DNA from: Ceratothoa steindachneri
Lineage: Eukaryota; Arthropoda; Malacostraca; Isopoda; Cymothoidae
DNA: 64,000 bases
Direction of reading: 5' to 3'
Assembly: GCA_963969495.1 (NCBI GenBank)
Contig: OZ018324.1
Span: 140,550,355-140,614,354 of the forward strand
Shown piece by piece: positions 25,535-39,500 of this stretch. A model generated the notes under the pieces. That model was not told where the DNA came from. It did no database searches and saw only the letters and a program-made list of their open reading frames with translations. A program made the translations under genes and the position numbers. The number at the start of each line of letters is the position of its first letter. Position 1 is the first letter of the stretch.

Positions 25535-26570
25535 TCAGGCTCCGGTAAAGGAGGGAGCCCTGGTTTTAGCTGGGGCTAGGTGGTAACCCTTTGTGCCGAC
25601 AGCTGTACCGGGGGAGTGCCCGAGATGGGTAGAACCAGAAGACGGGTTCTGAATGGTCGCGGAAACGGCGGTGCTCGTAGGGCAGGAAGGGCCCGAAGCA
25701 TAGGATTTCTTTCTTAACATTGAGGCATAGGAGGTCCCAAGCAGTGCCGCGTGCCCATGACTAGGTGCTCAGCCTCGCGAAATACGAGGCGATCTTGGGC
25801 CTGAATGGCCAGGATTTTCTTCTCAAGAAATTGATGTAATTGGCCACACACGATTTTGACTATCATCTGCGGCCTTGGGGCAACATACACAGACTTCAGG
25901 TAACCCCAACTTTGCTCGTCCACAGGAGCGATTTGTTTGGCCAAAGCGGTGGCACTAGTAACACCCCTGAGGCAGTGCACAAATGCCTTCACTCGGTAGT
26001 CACAGTCGAACGTGACGAATAGTGTAGGGGTGGGTCTTGAGGCCCCTCCCTGTTTTCTCATCACACGCTCGATTTCGACCGCTCTAAGGTGATGTCATCT
26101 ATGAAGTAGTCCAATAGTTCCCTCGCAGAAACCACTCCTTTCACATAGTTCAAGGTAGAGTGCAGCTTAACACTCACCGGCGTACCATCAAGTCTCCGAT
26201 GAGCACTGATTATGGCCGCCTCTGAGGAATTTGACTCTTTCGCTAAAAGGCTCTCTCCCAAGAAATAGGTCACCTTTAGCTCTCTCTTAATTACACTAGC
26301 TAGAGTGCTCCTCTATTGGCTAATTTTGCCCATACTACACATGATGCCATCTGTGGAGTGAATAACAAAGAAGCGTTTGAAGCCAGCGAGCTCGAAAACG
26401 CCAGGTAGCTTCAGAATGAGGGGCATCAACGTAATCAAGGCAACGCTCTGCACACTTTTGGTTTTGGTTAGGGAATCACCGCCTGGGGTCGTAACGATGC
26501 CTACGTTCCGAGCTTGGCTTGGTCGCATCCTAAAACAGGAGTGGCACGGTCCGTCTTCCATTACCAACTT
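25535..26570 (-). pseudogene. Jockey-type ORF1 (gag-like RNA-binding protein)
   Basis: Pieces in order: FKRFFVIHSTDG (about 26380, start of the RNA-recognition-like domain); VSVKLHSTLNYVKGVVSARE (about 26175-26118), resembling the conserved H-x-x-L-N-x-x-K-G-V-V segment; TPTLFVTFD (about 26025); and LEKKILAIQAQDRLVFREAE (about 25830-25770), resembling the C-terminal segment after the zinc knuckles of Jockey ORF1. A Ser/Thr/Pro-rich tail follows. The CCHC knuckles themselves are not visible and seem lost. ORF1 binds element RNA in this family. Confidence 0.7.
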
Positions 26571-28135
26571 AGAACATTTTTATATAAATTATATTTTCCT
26601 TCTCCATTTTCTAAAAAAAACCCTGAAACATACATCCTGTTACTGTGTATTTCAAAAGCCTACCACTATTCATGCAATCTTATTCTAAACAAGTTTTCTT
26701 ATCTGAATTTCTCTAATTTCCATGTCCTTAACAGGCATGCACTTAAAGTTTCCTATTTTTTAATCTCGCATTCAAATTCGAGGAGGCCATGTTGTTATTT
26801 CAGGCACTATTTGGCAATTATAAGTATTTATCCCAATAAGGTCGTCAATATGTTAGCATAGATCTTTCCGGAACACTCAGGATCATTGCGTGTAATAAAA
26901 GCCTTCTATCGGAAGATAAATTAAGTCATTAATTTTTAATGAAAATGGTGATAATAATCGTGGTATGCATATAATTATTAGTGAAAAATATTCATTTGAT
27001 AAGCAGGTCATAACCGTAGAGCTACTATAGATTATATACAATTCCTCTCTAGTGTCGCAACTTTTTCCAATTTTCTAAATGTAGTTTGGGAAATTTTGGT
27101 TTCAAGAATTTTTGGTTTCCAGAATTTTTGGTTTCAATAAATACTCAAAGCCTACTACCCTTCCGCACCCTAAAAAAAAGGTCCTTGCATCTGTAGGGTC
27201 ACCACAAGAATGTTTGGTACCCCTATTAACTCCTGACCCCTATAACTAGCTACCAATTTATTAATTTCGAGACTCGCTATATCTATTCCAAAACTAGAAC
27301 ATCAAGCGGAAGGTAAGTGGTGCGAAGATTCTTCACAAGCTAAAGCATCCTCTCAAGGATAGATGCTTTGGTTCTTCTCAGATAAGAAATATATCGGCTA
27401 TGCACTAGTGGTTAACTTGCTAAAAACCAATGGCTTGCTGTTTCCTCCAAAGATACACAGAGACTCATTAAGACCAAGTTTCCAGTCCGTATCATAGTGT
27501 TTAGGAAGCTAAATATCAAGGGACCCATTATACCCACAGTTATCTTCCTGGACGGCTCTGTAATCTGATTCGATGAATTGGTGTTTCTCTGGATTATAGA
27601 GTTGGCCTTTGTAAGGCTATGTGTGTAGCAACAGGAATCTGCACAATGATCAACACACAGAAGGATCCAGTAGTGGCTGGTAGAAAATTTATTTGAACAC
27701 ATCACTTTGTACATCTGCATGTTAACTCCTTAGCCTTTAACTAGTTAACTTAACTATTATATGTATAGCGTGGTTGAAAAATATACAAACAAGACTAAAT
27801 ACACCACCAATATGGAGCATTGGTTCAGCAACACTACTGTTTATAACCATTTAACAAAGGGGGAGACGTCGTCGAGTAGTCCTGCACTAGGTTCCAACGC
27901 CAGGAAGTGGCCGTAAATATGACCAAAGACAATTTGATTGAATAAAGTATAAAGTACAATCATTTCAGTCTTTAAAATGTAACTTAAGTAAATATACATA
28001 TCTGTAAAATGAATTCTGTGTTATTCTATATTTATTCAAGTTAAACGACAAATTACCGACCACACACTGCAATTAGTGTTGTAGGTAAAGTATATGTAAA
28101 TTTTTTTGAGTGGTCGTATAAGGGAAATGACTAAG
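26571..28135. other. Interval without recognised gene; small 17-bp repeat at 27100
   Basis: At about 27098-27140 the unit GGTTTCAAGAATTTTTG occurs about 2.5 times in tandem. A 102-codon minus-strand frame at 27412-27720 (with a Cys/His-rich start, HYWILLCVDHCADSCC) has no family I can name. Nothing else is recognised. Confidence 0.5.
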
Positions 28136-29085
28136 GGATGGATGGGTAATGAGCAACTGGAGCTTGGAGCAGGTAGCAGCCATGAAGATACAATTATATG
28201 CACTGACATAAATACTTAAAAACGCAGAGATATGTTAGGTAAAATGTATGCAGTATTTATGAGTTTAGAGAAATCAATGATCGTGTAAATAGAAAGACAT
28301 TGTGGCAGGCACTAAAAATGAATGCTATGAACGTTAAACTATTGGATGGTGTAAAGAGTAGTTATGGTTTATGTAAGTTATGCATATTGATAAAAGATAG
28401 CCTGAGTCATTATCAATAGGATGGAGTGAAATTCAACGTTGACTGATTTCATCATTTGAACATTTAAATAGCTTCTACACCCTGTTGACAGAATACGATC
28501 GAATTTGTCTAAAATTAATGAAAAAAGAGTAAAATATTGTTATCATTGTGAAAGCATGGAGAAGTGTGCGATATATTATTTCTGGGCATCACCTTGAGCA
28601 ATGGCAGGTTTTAAGTATCTCTCGTACATTGTAAATGATAGTAGTGTGAAATAAGTAGTTTGTGAACACAATTTAAAGTGTAGGAAAGTGTTTAGGGCGA
28701 AAAAAGCGATAAAAGATGGTAATGATTTATGTGGAATGGGCTAGGAGCTAGCATGAAATTAAGCTTGTGACACCGTTTCTGGGCCACGCCACTATAAAAT
28801 GGGAAGAGGAGAAAAGATTGCCATTAAATGCTGTGCAAATGAAAGAGTGAAAGTAAAAATTGTTGCGGTAAAGTTGGAGAGAGTAAGGAAAGCCTGGTAA
28901 GAGATGATATAAGTGTAAAGATGGGTTTCAATGAGGTTGTGACTCAAAGTGATTTGAGGTGGTGTGGAATGTAAGAGAAATGAATATTAATATAATTGTA
29001 AAACGAACATGCTAGAGTGAGTGTAAAGGCCGTGATAAGGTTGATGGACCCCATAAACTTTAGATTGTTTGTGTGAATGAGTGAT
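28136..29085 (+). pseudogene. Non-LTR reverse transcriptase relic
   Basis: In changing frames: GWMGNEQLELGAGSS (about 28140-28190), EINDRVNRKTLWQALKM followed by NAMNVKLLDGVKSSYG (28268-28370), FKYLSYIVNDSSVK and VFRAKKAIKDGNDL (about 28600-28720), and MGFNEVVTQSDLRWCGM (about 28922-28975). These match, in order, the fingers/palm block with L-E-K-A-Y-D-R-V-N-R (here mutated), the F-K-Y-L-G thumb block and the C-terminal L-R-W-F/C-G-H block of LINE ORF2 proteins. The YADD segment lies in an unreadable stretch near 28500. Many stops show long decay. The exact clade is undetermined. Confidence 0.65.
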
Positions 29086-30556
<1,471 letters not shown>

Positions 30557-30568
30557 GATACATATATA

Positions 30569-30645
30569 CGAGGGGCGGTCAGTAAGTTTTGCAATTCGGA
30601 TATAAGGAAACGAGTTAGGAGGAAAAGTGTTTTATTATTTTTTCA

Positions 30646-30650
<5 letters not shown>
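30569..30650 (+). mobile_element. Mariner end stub (about 80 bp)
   Basis: CGAGGGGCGGTCAGTAAG and the following bases up to TTTCAATATA match the first 80 bases of the mariner at 30727. It is preceded by TA and followed by TA-rich repeat, then the second element begins. It is a truncated second terminal sequence in the same orientation. Confidence 0.85.
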
Positions 30651-30676
<26 letters not shown>

Positions 30677-30681
30677 AATAA

Positions 30682-30713
<32 letters not shown>

Positions 30714-30726
30714 GCATACATATATA
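30651..30726. repeat. AT-rich (TATATAAA)n-like tract between two mariner ends
   Basis: Impure TA repeat with interspersed AAA, separating the mariner stub from the longer mariner copy. Confidence 0.85.
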
Positions 30727-31636
30727 CGAGGGGCGGTCAATAAGTTTTGCAATTCAGATATAAGGAAACGAGATATGAGGAAAAGTGTTATATTATTTTT
30801 TCAATATAACTACCCTCGACTTTAATGCACTTGCGCCACTTGTCTCTTAGACTTTGAATTCCCGACAACCAGAAATCTCACGACTGCTGTTTAATCCACT
30901 CCTGAACGGTGAGCTGAACATCTTTATCTTCCCTAAACCAGCTTCCACGCAGTGCAGCCTTGAGCTGGCGGAATAAAAAGTAGTCGCGAGGGGCCAGATC
31001 TGGACTGAAGGGGAAAGGATGGTTAAGCTCCTTAAATCCGCACTCGCGCAGGGCAGCTTGTGCAACTCTTGCCTTGTGGACTTTGACGACGTTGAAGTCG
31101 ATCATCGATCATGGGGCATGAGGTTTCAATGGACCCAACGGGCAGAGACCTTGGTCATGTTCAAAGTGATATTCCAAGTTCTCGCTTGATTTCTTCGACC
31201 TTCACCCGTCGATTTTCGAGGATCATCCTCTTCACACGGGCCACATTGTCCTCGTTGGTCACGTCGGACGGGCGTCCTGGACGGGGGTATCTTCAAGTGA
31301 ATCACAACCATGGTGGAACTCCCTATTCCAGCGAGCAATGGTTGCATAGGAAGGGGCGGTGTCGGTATGCACTGCAACTATGCGTACATGGATCTCTTTT
31401 GCATTCTTGCCTTCCTTGGTAAAAAATTTGATCATTGCGCGGTGCTCAACCTTCTGCCTTGTTAAAATATTGTGACTGACGATCTGCGATCAGCTACTGC
31501 TTCTTAAATAGACGAGGTAGAAGCGTGCAAGTGCAGGTCGTGACTTGTCATAACTTGTCCTAACACCCCCACCAACAGCCATCCCCCTTCCTCTGTTTTG
31601 CCCTACCGATTCGCAAAACCTATTGACCTCGCCTCG
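30727..31636 (-). mobile_element. Mariner-type DNA transposon, internal-deletion derivative (copy 1)
   Basis: Terminal inverted repeats are CGAGGGGCGGTCAATAAG on the left and, read inward, CGAGGCGAGGTCAATAGG on the right. TA lies on both sides, the mariner target duplication. At 910 bp it is shorter than the usual 1.25-1.3 kb. The transposase relic inside lacks a central block, and the same deletion is present in the copy at 46686-47537. Confidence 0.9.
30830..31460 (-). pseudogene. Mariner transposase relic lacking the central catalytic region
   Basis: Read on the minus strand: VEHRAMIKFFTKEGKNAKEI and IARWNREFHHGCDSLED form the N-terminal helix-turn-helix part that binds the terminal repeats. 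NEDNVARVKRMILENRRVKV follows in another frame, then MTKVSARWV. Within about 20 codons the sequence reaches KVHKARVAQAALRECGF and SPDLAPRDYFLF, the latter holding the last catalytic Asp (PDLAP-x-D-Y-F-L-F). In intact mariner proteins roughly a hundred residues, including the first catalytic Asp and the H-D-N-A-P-x-H block, lie between these parts. The protein is therefore catalytically dead, apart from any frameshifts. Confidence 0.88.
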
Positions 31637-31638
31637 TA

Positions 31639-34600
31639 CTACTTAGCATCTTCACTCACGAGATTATATAACTTGTCAAATCTTTGTTGATTATCACAAA
31701 TTTATGATTAGTTGTGTGACACATTTCTTCCGAAATTAAAGGGTTTTTAAAATTCATAGTTATTAATCAAGTTTGAAATTCAAAAGTGTATTTTTATCCT
31801 AAATTTAATATACATAACGGAAATGTAATTTCATTTAACTCTTACGAATTTCCAGCATTGCCATATTAATGTCAACATTTTACCTGTCACTTTGTGGGCG
31901 TATTTTATTCACTTTTGCTTCAGGTTTTAGATAACATTTATTAAAAGAGTGACTTATTTTATCTTTTAGAAATGTGAAAATCAGTAATTCTACTTTTTTC
32001 TTTCAGATTATACAAATATTGTTCATAATATTTTTAGGTATTCATCCCTATGTTCTTCCAATCTAAAGATCGTATTAGAAAAGTTTTAACTCTATAAAAT
32101 TCATAAAGGTGACAAGGCAGGTATAGCAGAAAAATCTATTCAGAACAATTATGCGATGTTGCAGTAAATGAAGGATGTTACAAGAGTGGATTTTCGTATT
32201 TCCAAGGTGGTATTGACTTGACACGTCAGGCAATAAATTTATTTGTTTTTCTCAGTAAATTAGTTTCCGGCCCTTGTTCTTTTATATTTTTTTGATGAAT
32301 TTTGGCGAACTTATCCATCGGTTAATATACGACCAAAGTGTAACATAAGAAAAATCGAGAAACAAGCGAAACTCGCAGTCGGCCTCAATAAAATATGTTA
32401 CGAAGAAAATCTATTGCCCAACTATATGGTAATCTAGTTGTTGCTTAGAAGAAATAATATATGGTATGTAAATGTGAAATATTAAGACTAATAGTGAAGA
32501 AATAGGTGTAACAAATGCGCATAGTGATCAGGGTACCTTTTATTAACCGAAAATATTACTCAAATAATTTTATCGATATTAATGATGGGTAAATGATAAT
32601 TGTTAAAAAGGTAATTAGTTTAGAAAAAAATGTACGACAGAGCTTTAAACCTGTCCCAAGAAAGCAAGAGTTTTATTTCTAAATCCTTAGGTTTTTGTTT
32701 GATATCAACTTACCGTACCGTGAGAATGGACGACAAGACATTGCTGTATATATAAAAGAGGGTAACTATGTAAATCCCCCTGTTTTTCTAGACTTCAGTT
32801 GTAATTGGATCTATGTGTATTTATCTCTTTAAGTATTTCCTCGACGTTAGCACAGCATGTACAACAATCTATGGCAAAACCTTTAAGGGCCAAGGATTGA
32901 CTATAATAATTAGACTCTGAAGTTCAACACCTGATTCATCATAATACCAGCAGATGTAGTTTGACTTTACATCCGACTTTCTTTATTAATTATGCTTACA
33001 TCTTGCACGACAAAGATTAGTGTTAACCTATAGGCTTGTCACTAGTTTTAGGGGTTGCGGTTGATGATCCAATTTATTTTATAGAGAAAGTAAGGCGCAT
33101 TTACAGTCGAGTTTGGTCTAGCTCCAAAATGTTCTTTTGAGTATTTGACTTGTAGGCTAAGTTTGAATGGTAATCTAATTGTTGCTTAGCAGAAAGAAGG
33201 ACTGGGAAGAATAAAATGGAGGTTTTGTTGGCTGTTAATCTTGCCTTAGGGCTAAATTGGTTCAGGTAAGTGATAATGTTGAGTTTTCCGTGGTTCTTTT
33301 TTTTGCTCACGTCTTTGGCTGACTATCAGTGTTAATACTGTGTTTCTTGTAACACTCCTTATGCGTTAGATTGTTTGGACTATGGACAGACGGATTAAGG
33401 AAGAGGTACTGTCTGTCTCTAGACCACTGCCAATCCCAATGCCAATACTGATAATCCATTAAATCTAATGGTAATAAGCACGATACTGATGATAATACTG
33501 TTTTATTTTTCTGCCAGCTTATTTATACTAACTCACAACAAGGGGTTGTGGCTTCCCTTCTCTAATGTGAATGCGGAGCAGAACTTATTGGATTGGAGGG
33601 TACGCACGAATGTTCTCTACTGAGACTGCTGGAAGGAGTTTATTTGGTCAAAGTCTGTGGGTGCATCAAGATAATATCTGAATTCGGGAACAAACCCCGC
33701 TTTATCAACCAATATTTATAGCAAGATTGATTTTGTCTTTTCACAGGTCCATGTAAACTCTGGCGGGGCAGATCAGATTCAGTTCTTTGTGTGCACAGCT
33801 TTTTTCAACTTCTCTGTTTATCCTTACCGTCAGACCGTCGACTGCACCTGTTTAATAATGTATGTATGTTTATACGTTTGCGTAGGAGGAAAACGATTTT
33901 ACTTGCCTTATTAAAGAATATACTGCTCTGCATCGATACATAGATCATATTGTAATTTTGAATTATTTACAAGTATTTGTTTTGTATTACTTTAATTTAT
34001 TATTATAGGATGGTATATTGTTTTAAAGTTCGATTCATGTACCCGTTACAAACCAATATATGATTCACATGATACTCATTTGTAGGCCTATTGTTCAAGC
34101 TCTCTGGCCTTGTAATGCACTTTTGTCTTAATATTGTCATGGGCGAAAGCTATACATTATTATTTTATAAGGATGTTATATATTATTTATACGAAGATTT
34201 TCTTATTTATGGAGACTGCTATACACTTTAGTTTTTCCTATGTGCATAATTATTTGCGTGCCCATCTCGAGACATCATAGAAGTTATATGACACTCATTT
34301 GTGAGGCTTCATTGTTGAGCCTAAGCACCCTGCAATGGGCGCTACAAACCTATTTTAAATTTGGCCGCGGGATTCAGGTCATTCATACTGTAATTGCATA
34401 TTTTACTTTTTGCAAATTTGGGCTCTAGCCCCAAAGATAAAGAGTTTATTAATTTATAAATATAGCACTAGGTGTTGGAAACTAAAAAATAATTGTTATA
34501 CAGAACAATGTTGGTTAATAGTTCAGCATTCCATGAAATTTGGTTTCTAAACATTAAGGTCTTTGGGGTAAGAATATAAAACAAAAAACTTGGAATTTAA

Positions 34601-36329
34601 TTTTCTCACTATGTACGAAATTTGCGTCTTCGATTTTGTGTTCTTATTGCTATTTTACCTACAGAAAAGTATGTTTATAATTAATAATGTATAAAAACTT
34701 GTCCTAATGAGAATGACCCACAGAAAATATGAGTATTATTATATAGGTAGCAACAGGCTATCAAACTAATATGTTGTCTATTCTAGGTCTATCAAAAGAA
34801 TCATAATTCCTGTAACACTAGCTAAGACCGTGAAGATTTTCAAAGAGACCTATTATACTTGAACCCTGACACAGTTATATGCATTTTCATTTGTTTATTC
34901 TTGTTTGTTCAATGAATTTCCGCTTCAAAGCACCAAATAATTTTAATTGATAGTGATTTTAAAGCAGCGTTGAGTTATCTACAGCATATATATTTTCCGA
35001 GCTTCCATTCTATATTGAGAAAATTAGACCATGAAAATTTTATCTCTTCTGATTTTTTTCTTTAAGAAAACTTCAGCAATTAACTGAAATGAAACGAGAA
35101 ATTAAAGCTTTTCTTTGAAATGAAATGACCAACAGTTTGGCTATTTTCTGCGCTCTTGCTGATTTTTAGAATCAAATTTATATGAGATTTCAAAATCACA
35201 TAGATAGCCTGATATATTCTAAATGGTACTAAACGCAAATGTATAAATTTTATTAATATTTTTGCTCAACTAGATACGAGACATAGAGAGAAACTTTTAA
35301 AAAAGTCTTTAAACATATTGCAAACAAATGTGGACCGAATTGAAGAAAAGAAGGCCAGCAATTGAGCAAAGATCGGATAGACGAGAAACGCGTTATTTAC
35401 GGCAGAGCTAATGAGAATTTAATCTATATTCAAAGGTTTCTTGACAACAGGAATTGTTAAGAAAGTATAAAATATGTATTCAAAATGATAACACAAGTAA
35501 CATTAGTATAAATTTGTCATCCGGTGGATCTCTATTTCATATTAATCAAAGAAAGTAATATAAAGATAATTAACTTATAAATATATTGTTTAATTTTTCA
35601 GAAAGAAATACTAAAGTTTCTTTGAGCCGTCTGAAACGAAGTTATTTTAACCTTATGAAAAATATTTACCGATTTCAATCTCAAACGAAAACAGTTTAAT
35701 TAAAATCTCAATCTCCTCATTCCTGTTACTAATATTTCAATAACAGCTTCCTAATTGTTGCTTGTGAGTTGAAGATAAACCCATTTCATTTTGGTTGAAA
35801 TATGAGGCACAATTTATTATTTTCATTTAAGCATTATATCCCAAAATTGAGAATATATAGATATATGAGTGTCATTTAAGATAATTTGATTTAATATATA
35901 TTTGATTAAATCAACAAACCAAGCAAATATTAAATATTAGGCTATAAAAACCGTTGGAAATATCAATTCATTTTCCTAAGATTTTATAAATTTTCATAAA
36001 ATTTATTCTGTAAAAGCGGCTAACTTGGAAACCAGTGAAGATATTTTAAGCAGTTTTTATTTATTTCAAGAGTACCTTATTTTTCAAAATTTGTGCTGTT
36101 TTCGCCTTATTTATTTTAAGATAAAAAAGTAAGCAAGCAAATAAGCACGCTTAAGCTTAATTACTATATAGATTATAGCAAAACATGACATAGTGACAAC
36201 CATCTAGCGTAATGGGTAACAATATAGCTGAGCCAAAGGTTTATGCAAAACAATATCGGATGACAAAAACCTCGCGTGCATTCACTTATTCTGATTTATG
36301 ACCACACCTAACATAATGTAGCCATATGT
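31639..36329. other. AT-rich interval of about 4.7 kb without recognised gene
   Basis: Dense stops in all frames. Two weakly similar blocks (ACTCATTTGTAGGCC near 34074 and ACTCATTTGTGAGGC near 34291) suggest a diverged local duplication of about 220 bp. Two short strings around TAATCTA(A/G)TTGTTGCTTAG recur near 32430 and 33172. No coding motif was found. Confidence 0.5.
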
Positions 36330-36800
36330 ATCATATTATAGCCTAGACTAGTATAGCATACCATACCCTATAATATGATATCCTTGAATAACTTAGCCTA
36401 TTTTAGCCTTGGTTAGCAAGCCTATAGTAGGTTAACATAATATTACCTAGCATAACTTAGCATAGCAGCGCATAGCCTTTCCTAGCCTATTATACTTTAT
36501 CCTACCCTAGCATATCATAGTATAGCCTTATCGAGCCTAGTATAGCTTAGCATAGCCGAGCATATTATAACCTAGCCTAGCATTAACTATCCTAGACAAG
36601 TATAGCCTATACTATCCTATTATACCCTAGTCAATCATAGCTTAGCATTGTCTAGCCTAAATTAGCATAGTATATCTTACCCTTGTATATTATATCTTAG
36701 TATAGCTTAGCTTAACATAGCCAAGACTATAATAGCCTAGCATAGTATAGCCTAGTCTATGAATGCCTAATTATAGCATATTATATCCAATCTAGCAGAG
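36330..36800. repeat. Degenerate satellite-like tract rich in CCTAGCATAG
   Basis: About 470 bp are built largely from variants of TAGCCTAGCATAG and TATAGCCTA in irregular order. It reads as an eroded short-period tandem repeat. No open frame crosses it. Confidence 0.8.
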
Positions 36801-36819
36801 TATCGGCCGAATAGTTATG

Positions 36820-37060
36820 ATGTTATTGCCAAACAAAATAATGCCCGGGCTATCTTAGGAAGACTTTGGCCATTATAACATTAGAAGGAGAATGTAAAAC
36901 AACATAATATATACAGATTTCGTTAGAATCAGCCAAATAGTTGTGATGTTAGTACAAAAACAATAAAAAAGCAAAACCGAGACCAACCGACATAGTGAGA
37001 TCTAGAGGCGCTCGCGATCTGACTCGCATGCGACTAAAAATGCAATAAAACAGTAGAGCA
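36820..37060 (+). repeat. Dispersed repeat, copy 1 (pair with 40660-40890)
   Basis: Blocks GACTTTGGCCATTATA, GAATGTAAAACAACATAA, CCGACATAGTGAGAT and CGACTAAAAATGC recur in the same order and orientation at 40660-40890 with substitutions. No terminal motif identifies the family. Confidence 0.8.
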
Positions 37061-38209
37061 TAGGTGGGTGTTTTTTCTCTTTTATTGTTTCTCTTACTAA
37101 GTCGACAAAATTTTTCATGTCTATTTCTATATTAATTCTCCCTATTTAGTGAAAACCTTCTCGTTTCTAAACCCATTTTCTACCATTTATTATTTAAATA
37201 CAAGTTTGAAATTTTCTTACAAGGAAAACATACCTCAGTACAAATAAGAGCGCTTCTATTTTTATCACATCAAGTTTTATAGCTTTTATAAGAAAAAAAC
37301 GAAGGATTACATAATGGGTGTACGATAAGTCACACGTGTAAACTACGTGTGGGTAATGGGGATGCAATTTTTTATGAAGAAAACGAAAGCTATTGGCAGA
37401 AAAGCCACTTATTGAAAATATATGTTTCCAGATTGATAGAAAAATAGAGCGGAAATAACTTTTATTGGAATATAACATTTAATTCTTTAGTGGTGAACAT
37501 AACTAAAGGTTCTCATTAATTAGAATTTAGTATAGCGGCATCTATTCTAGATGATGCTTTGACATCTCATGCCACAAGAATGAACCAACTGTTGATAGTC
37601 TGTGCCAGCATAATTTTCAATTCGTATTGAGCTGTTTTTTAAATTCTTAGATTTAAACTTCTCTCCGAGTGTCTTCCAAACAAAACCTTTTTTATGTATT
37701 GAAGCGATGTGCTTTTCATCGAGGATGAAAATTGTTTGAAGGCTCCCAGAAGGGGCAAAGCATGTTGCTTATTTAATTCTCGACAACTCTCTACATCAGA
37801 GCAGAGGTGGCTCAGTGTTTTACTTAAAATCGACTACAGACAATGCTACTTTACCGTCAAACTTCATCTTTTTTAGTGAAATTGACAGATAATATTTTGT
37901 CTCTCATGCTAGGAATAAACCTACTATCATCTGATCCAAATATATTTTACTTAGATTCTTAACAAAGGTTAGACTTGAATCCATTGGTCTTCTGTCCAAG
38001 AGAAAATGAAACAAGATGGTTCTTCTGACTGTTCAATAGATTTATCACCGGTATGCAACAGATAAGATTCTCTAACTCAAGTCGACGTAACGCAGAATGC
38101 CGGAAGATAGTGATGGCCAAAAAATCACTAATCTCTCGAGATCCTACTGCAGCCCTCTTGAAATTGTCGTTCACAATTTTGGTAATGGCTCAGTCTTCCC
38201 ATTTCTTGT
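37061..38209. other. Interval without firm gene
   Basis: On the minus strand near 37740-37650 a frame reads FILDEKHIASIHKKGFVWKT, which vaguely recalls the D-E-x-x-F block of a Tc1-like transposase, but neighbouring motifs are not convincing. Minus-strand frames at 37194-37478 and 37959-38174 belong to no family I recognise. Confidence 0.35.
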
Positions 38210-38900
38210 CCTATTAGCCTACCTTTCGATTTGCGAAACTTATATAAACTTGTTTTTTTGGTGATACGTTAAGAGAGTAATATGAATCGTAATTTTGTAG
38301 TACTTGACAGTCATTGTTATGGCTACAATTAAAAAAAAAACCTCGCTCTCGGACTTTTAATCTCAGCTCGCTTACAGGGGAAGCGTGACAAATGCCTTGG
38401 ACGTTAGTTAGTTTGGGAGAGTTGGCAAGAAAATTTTCTAAGTGTTTGGAAATGTTTTGACCCTTCAATTCTTCCATTAATTTGCCTTTTATGATAAATT
38501 TCACTTTATCATTCACATTTGTATAACCTTTGCTCATACGTAGTTTATACCTTCAGGTTATCATTCACTTAATTTTGGAACCATTGGATTTTACGTGTAA
38601 CATTTATGGATACTGTCACGTTAGAAATTCAGGTGTTCCAATCTAGATGACTATTTTAGAAATTAAATTATATCTATTAACTAATAAGTGTCAAAATTGT
38701 AACTTTATAGCAAATGCCTTATGTCTCCGATTCAGAACCAAACAATGCTGGTCCTCTCTAAAAAAATCCCATAGTATTCTTAAAATATTTGCCTTTTCAA
38801 TTTTTCTATTAAATTGCTTATTTGTTGATAAATTTCGTTTTATTAATTCCAAATTCAAATCCATCAATTCAGGAAACCATGGATTTTGCGAGCAAAATAT
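38210..38900. repeat. Diverged tandem duplication of about 340 bp
   Basis: The block at about 38440-38560 (AATTCTTCCATTAATTTGCC, then TGATAAATTTCACTTTATCA) resembles the one at about 38790-38880 (AATTTTTCTATTAAATTGC, then TGATAAATTTCGTTTTATTA), followed in both by an ACCAT-GGATTTT block. A 107-codon minus-strand frame at 38214-38537 overlaps the first copy; I do not recognise it. Confidence 0.5.
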
Positions 38901-39261
38901 CTAGAAGATTTTGAGATAGAAATGTCATTTGATCCCCGTTAACTAGAGTCATCAAATAAAGCATACTAACCACAGAGACAACTCGAACATGATCTAGTAA
39001 AGATCCATGGAATATTGCTATATATTTGTTATTTATCTGAAATATCAGATACCAATTAAAGTTGTCCCACAATTTGGTAAATGGAATCACAGAATACTAG
39101 TCTAATCAGAACTGTTCCAGCTGTGGTCAAAAATCTTTCTTTCAGCGATTAACTAGTATTTTTCCGTGGCAAATAATACCACATCTTTAAGATTAGAACA
39201 AGAAAAAGGGGAAAAAAAGTGGCCTAAATTTAAAGAACTAAAACGAAACTCTCTCTCACCA

Positions 39262-39500
39262 TCTAAGCCCGCATCGAAAACCCAATTAAAATAGATTTAA
39301 TCGGGTGAAATTCACGATATTCCTATAGAAATAGGCTAAAATGTGACGCTATAACGTTGAAATATACCGCAATTGGAGAAAAGTAAAATAACTAAACTTA
39401 AACTAGCTACAAATATCAAAGCCTGCATCGAAAACTCAATTAAAATATCTTTAATCCTGTGCACCTAGAGCAATTCCTATATAAATATGTTTAAGGAAAA
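39262..39500. repeat. Tandem duplication, period about 155 bp
   Basis: GCATCGAAAACCCAATTAAA near 39271 recurs as GCATCGAAAACTCAATTAAA near 39425, with ATTCCTATA blocks at the matching distance in both. Confidence 0.7.

Larger units (their letters stand above)
24740..26570 (-). mobile_element. Jockey-type non-LTR retrotransposon, truncated and endonuclease-less
   Basis: Minus-strand fragments of ORF1 (26570-25535) and ORF2 (25500-24740) are in the right order. The stretch is noticeably GC-richer than its surroundings. Only a few bases separate the ORF1 end from the segment that normally lies between the endonuclease and the reverse transcriptase. The endonuclease domain therefore seems deleted, and the reverse transcriptase ends just after its first motif. 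No poly(A) tail or target duplication was identified. Confidence 0.75.

Noticed and set aside
37640..37760. Tc1-like transposase on the minus strand (LDEKHIASIHKKGFVWKT)
   Set aside because: Only one block vaguely fits. The expected preceding helix-turn-helix and following catalytic blocks are not seen.
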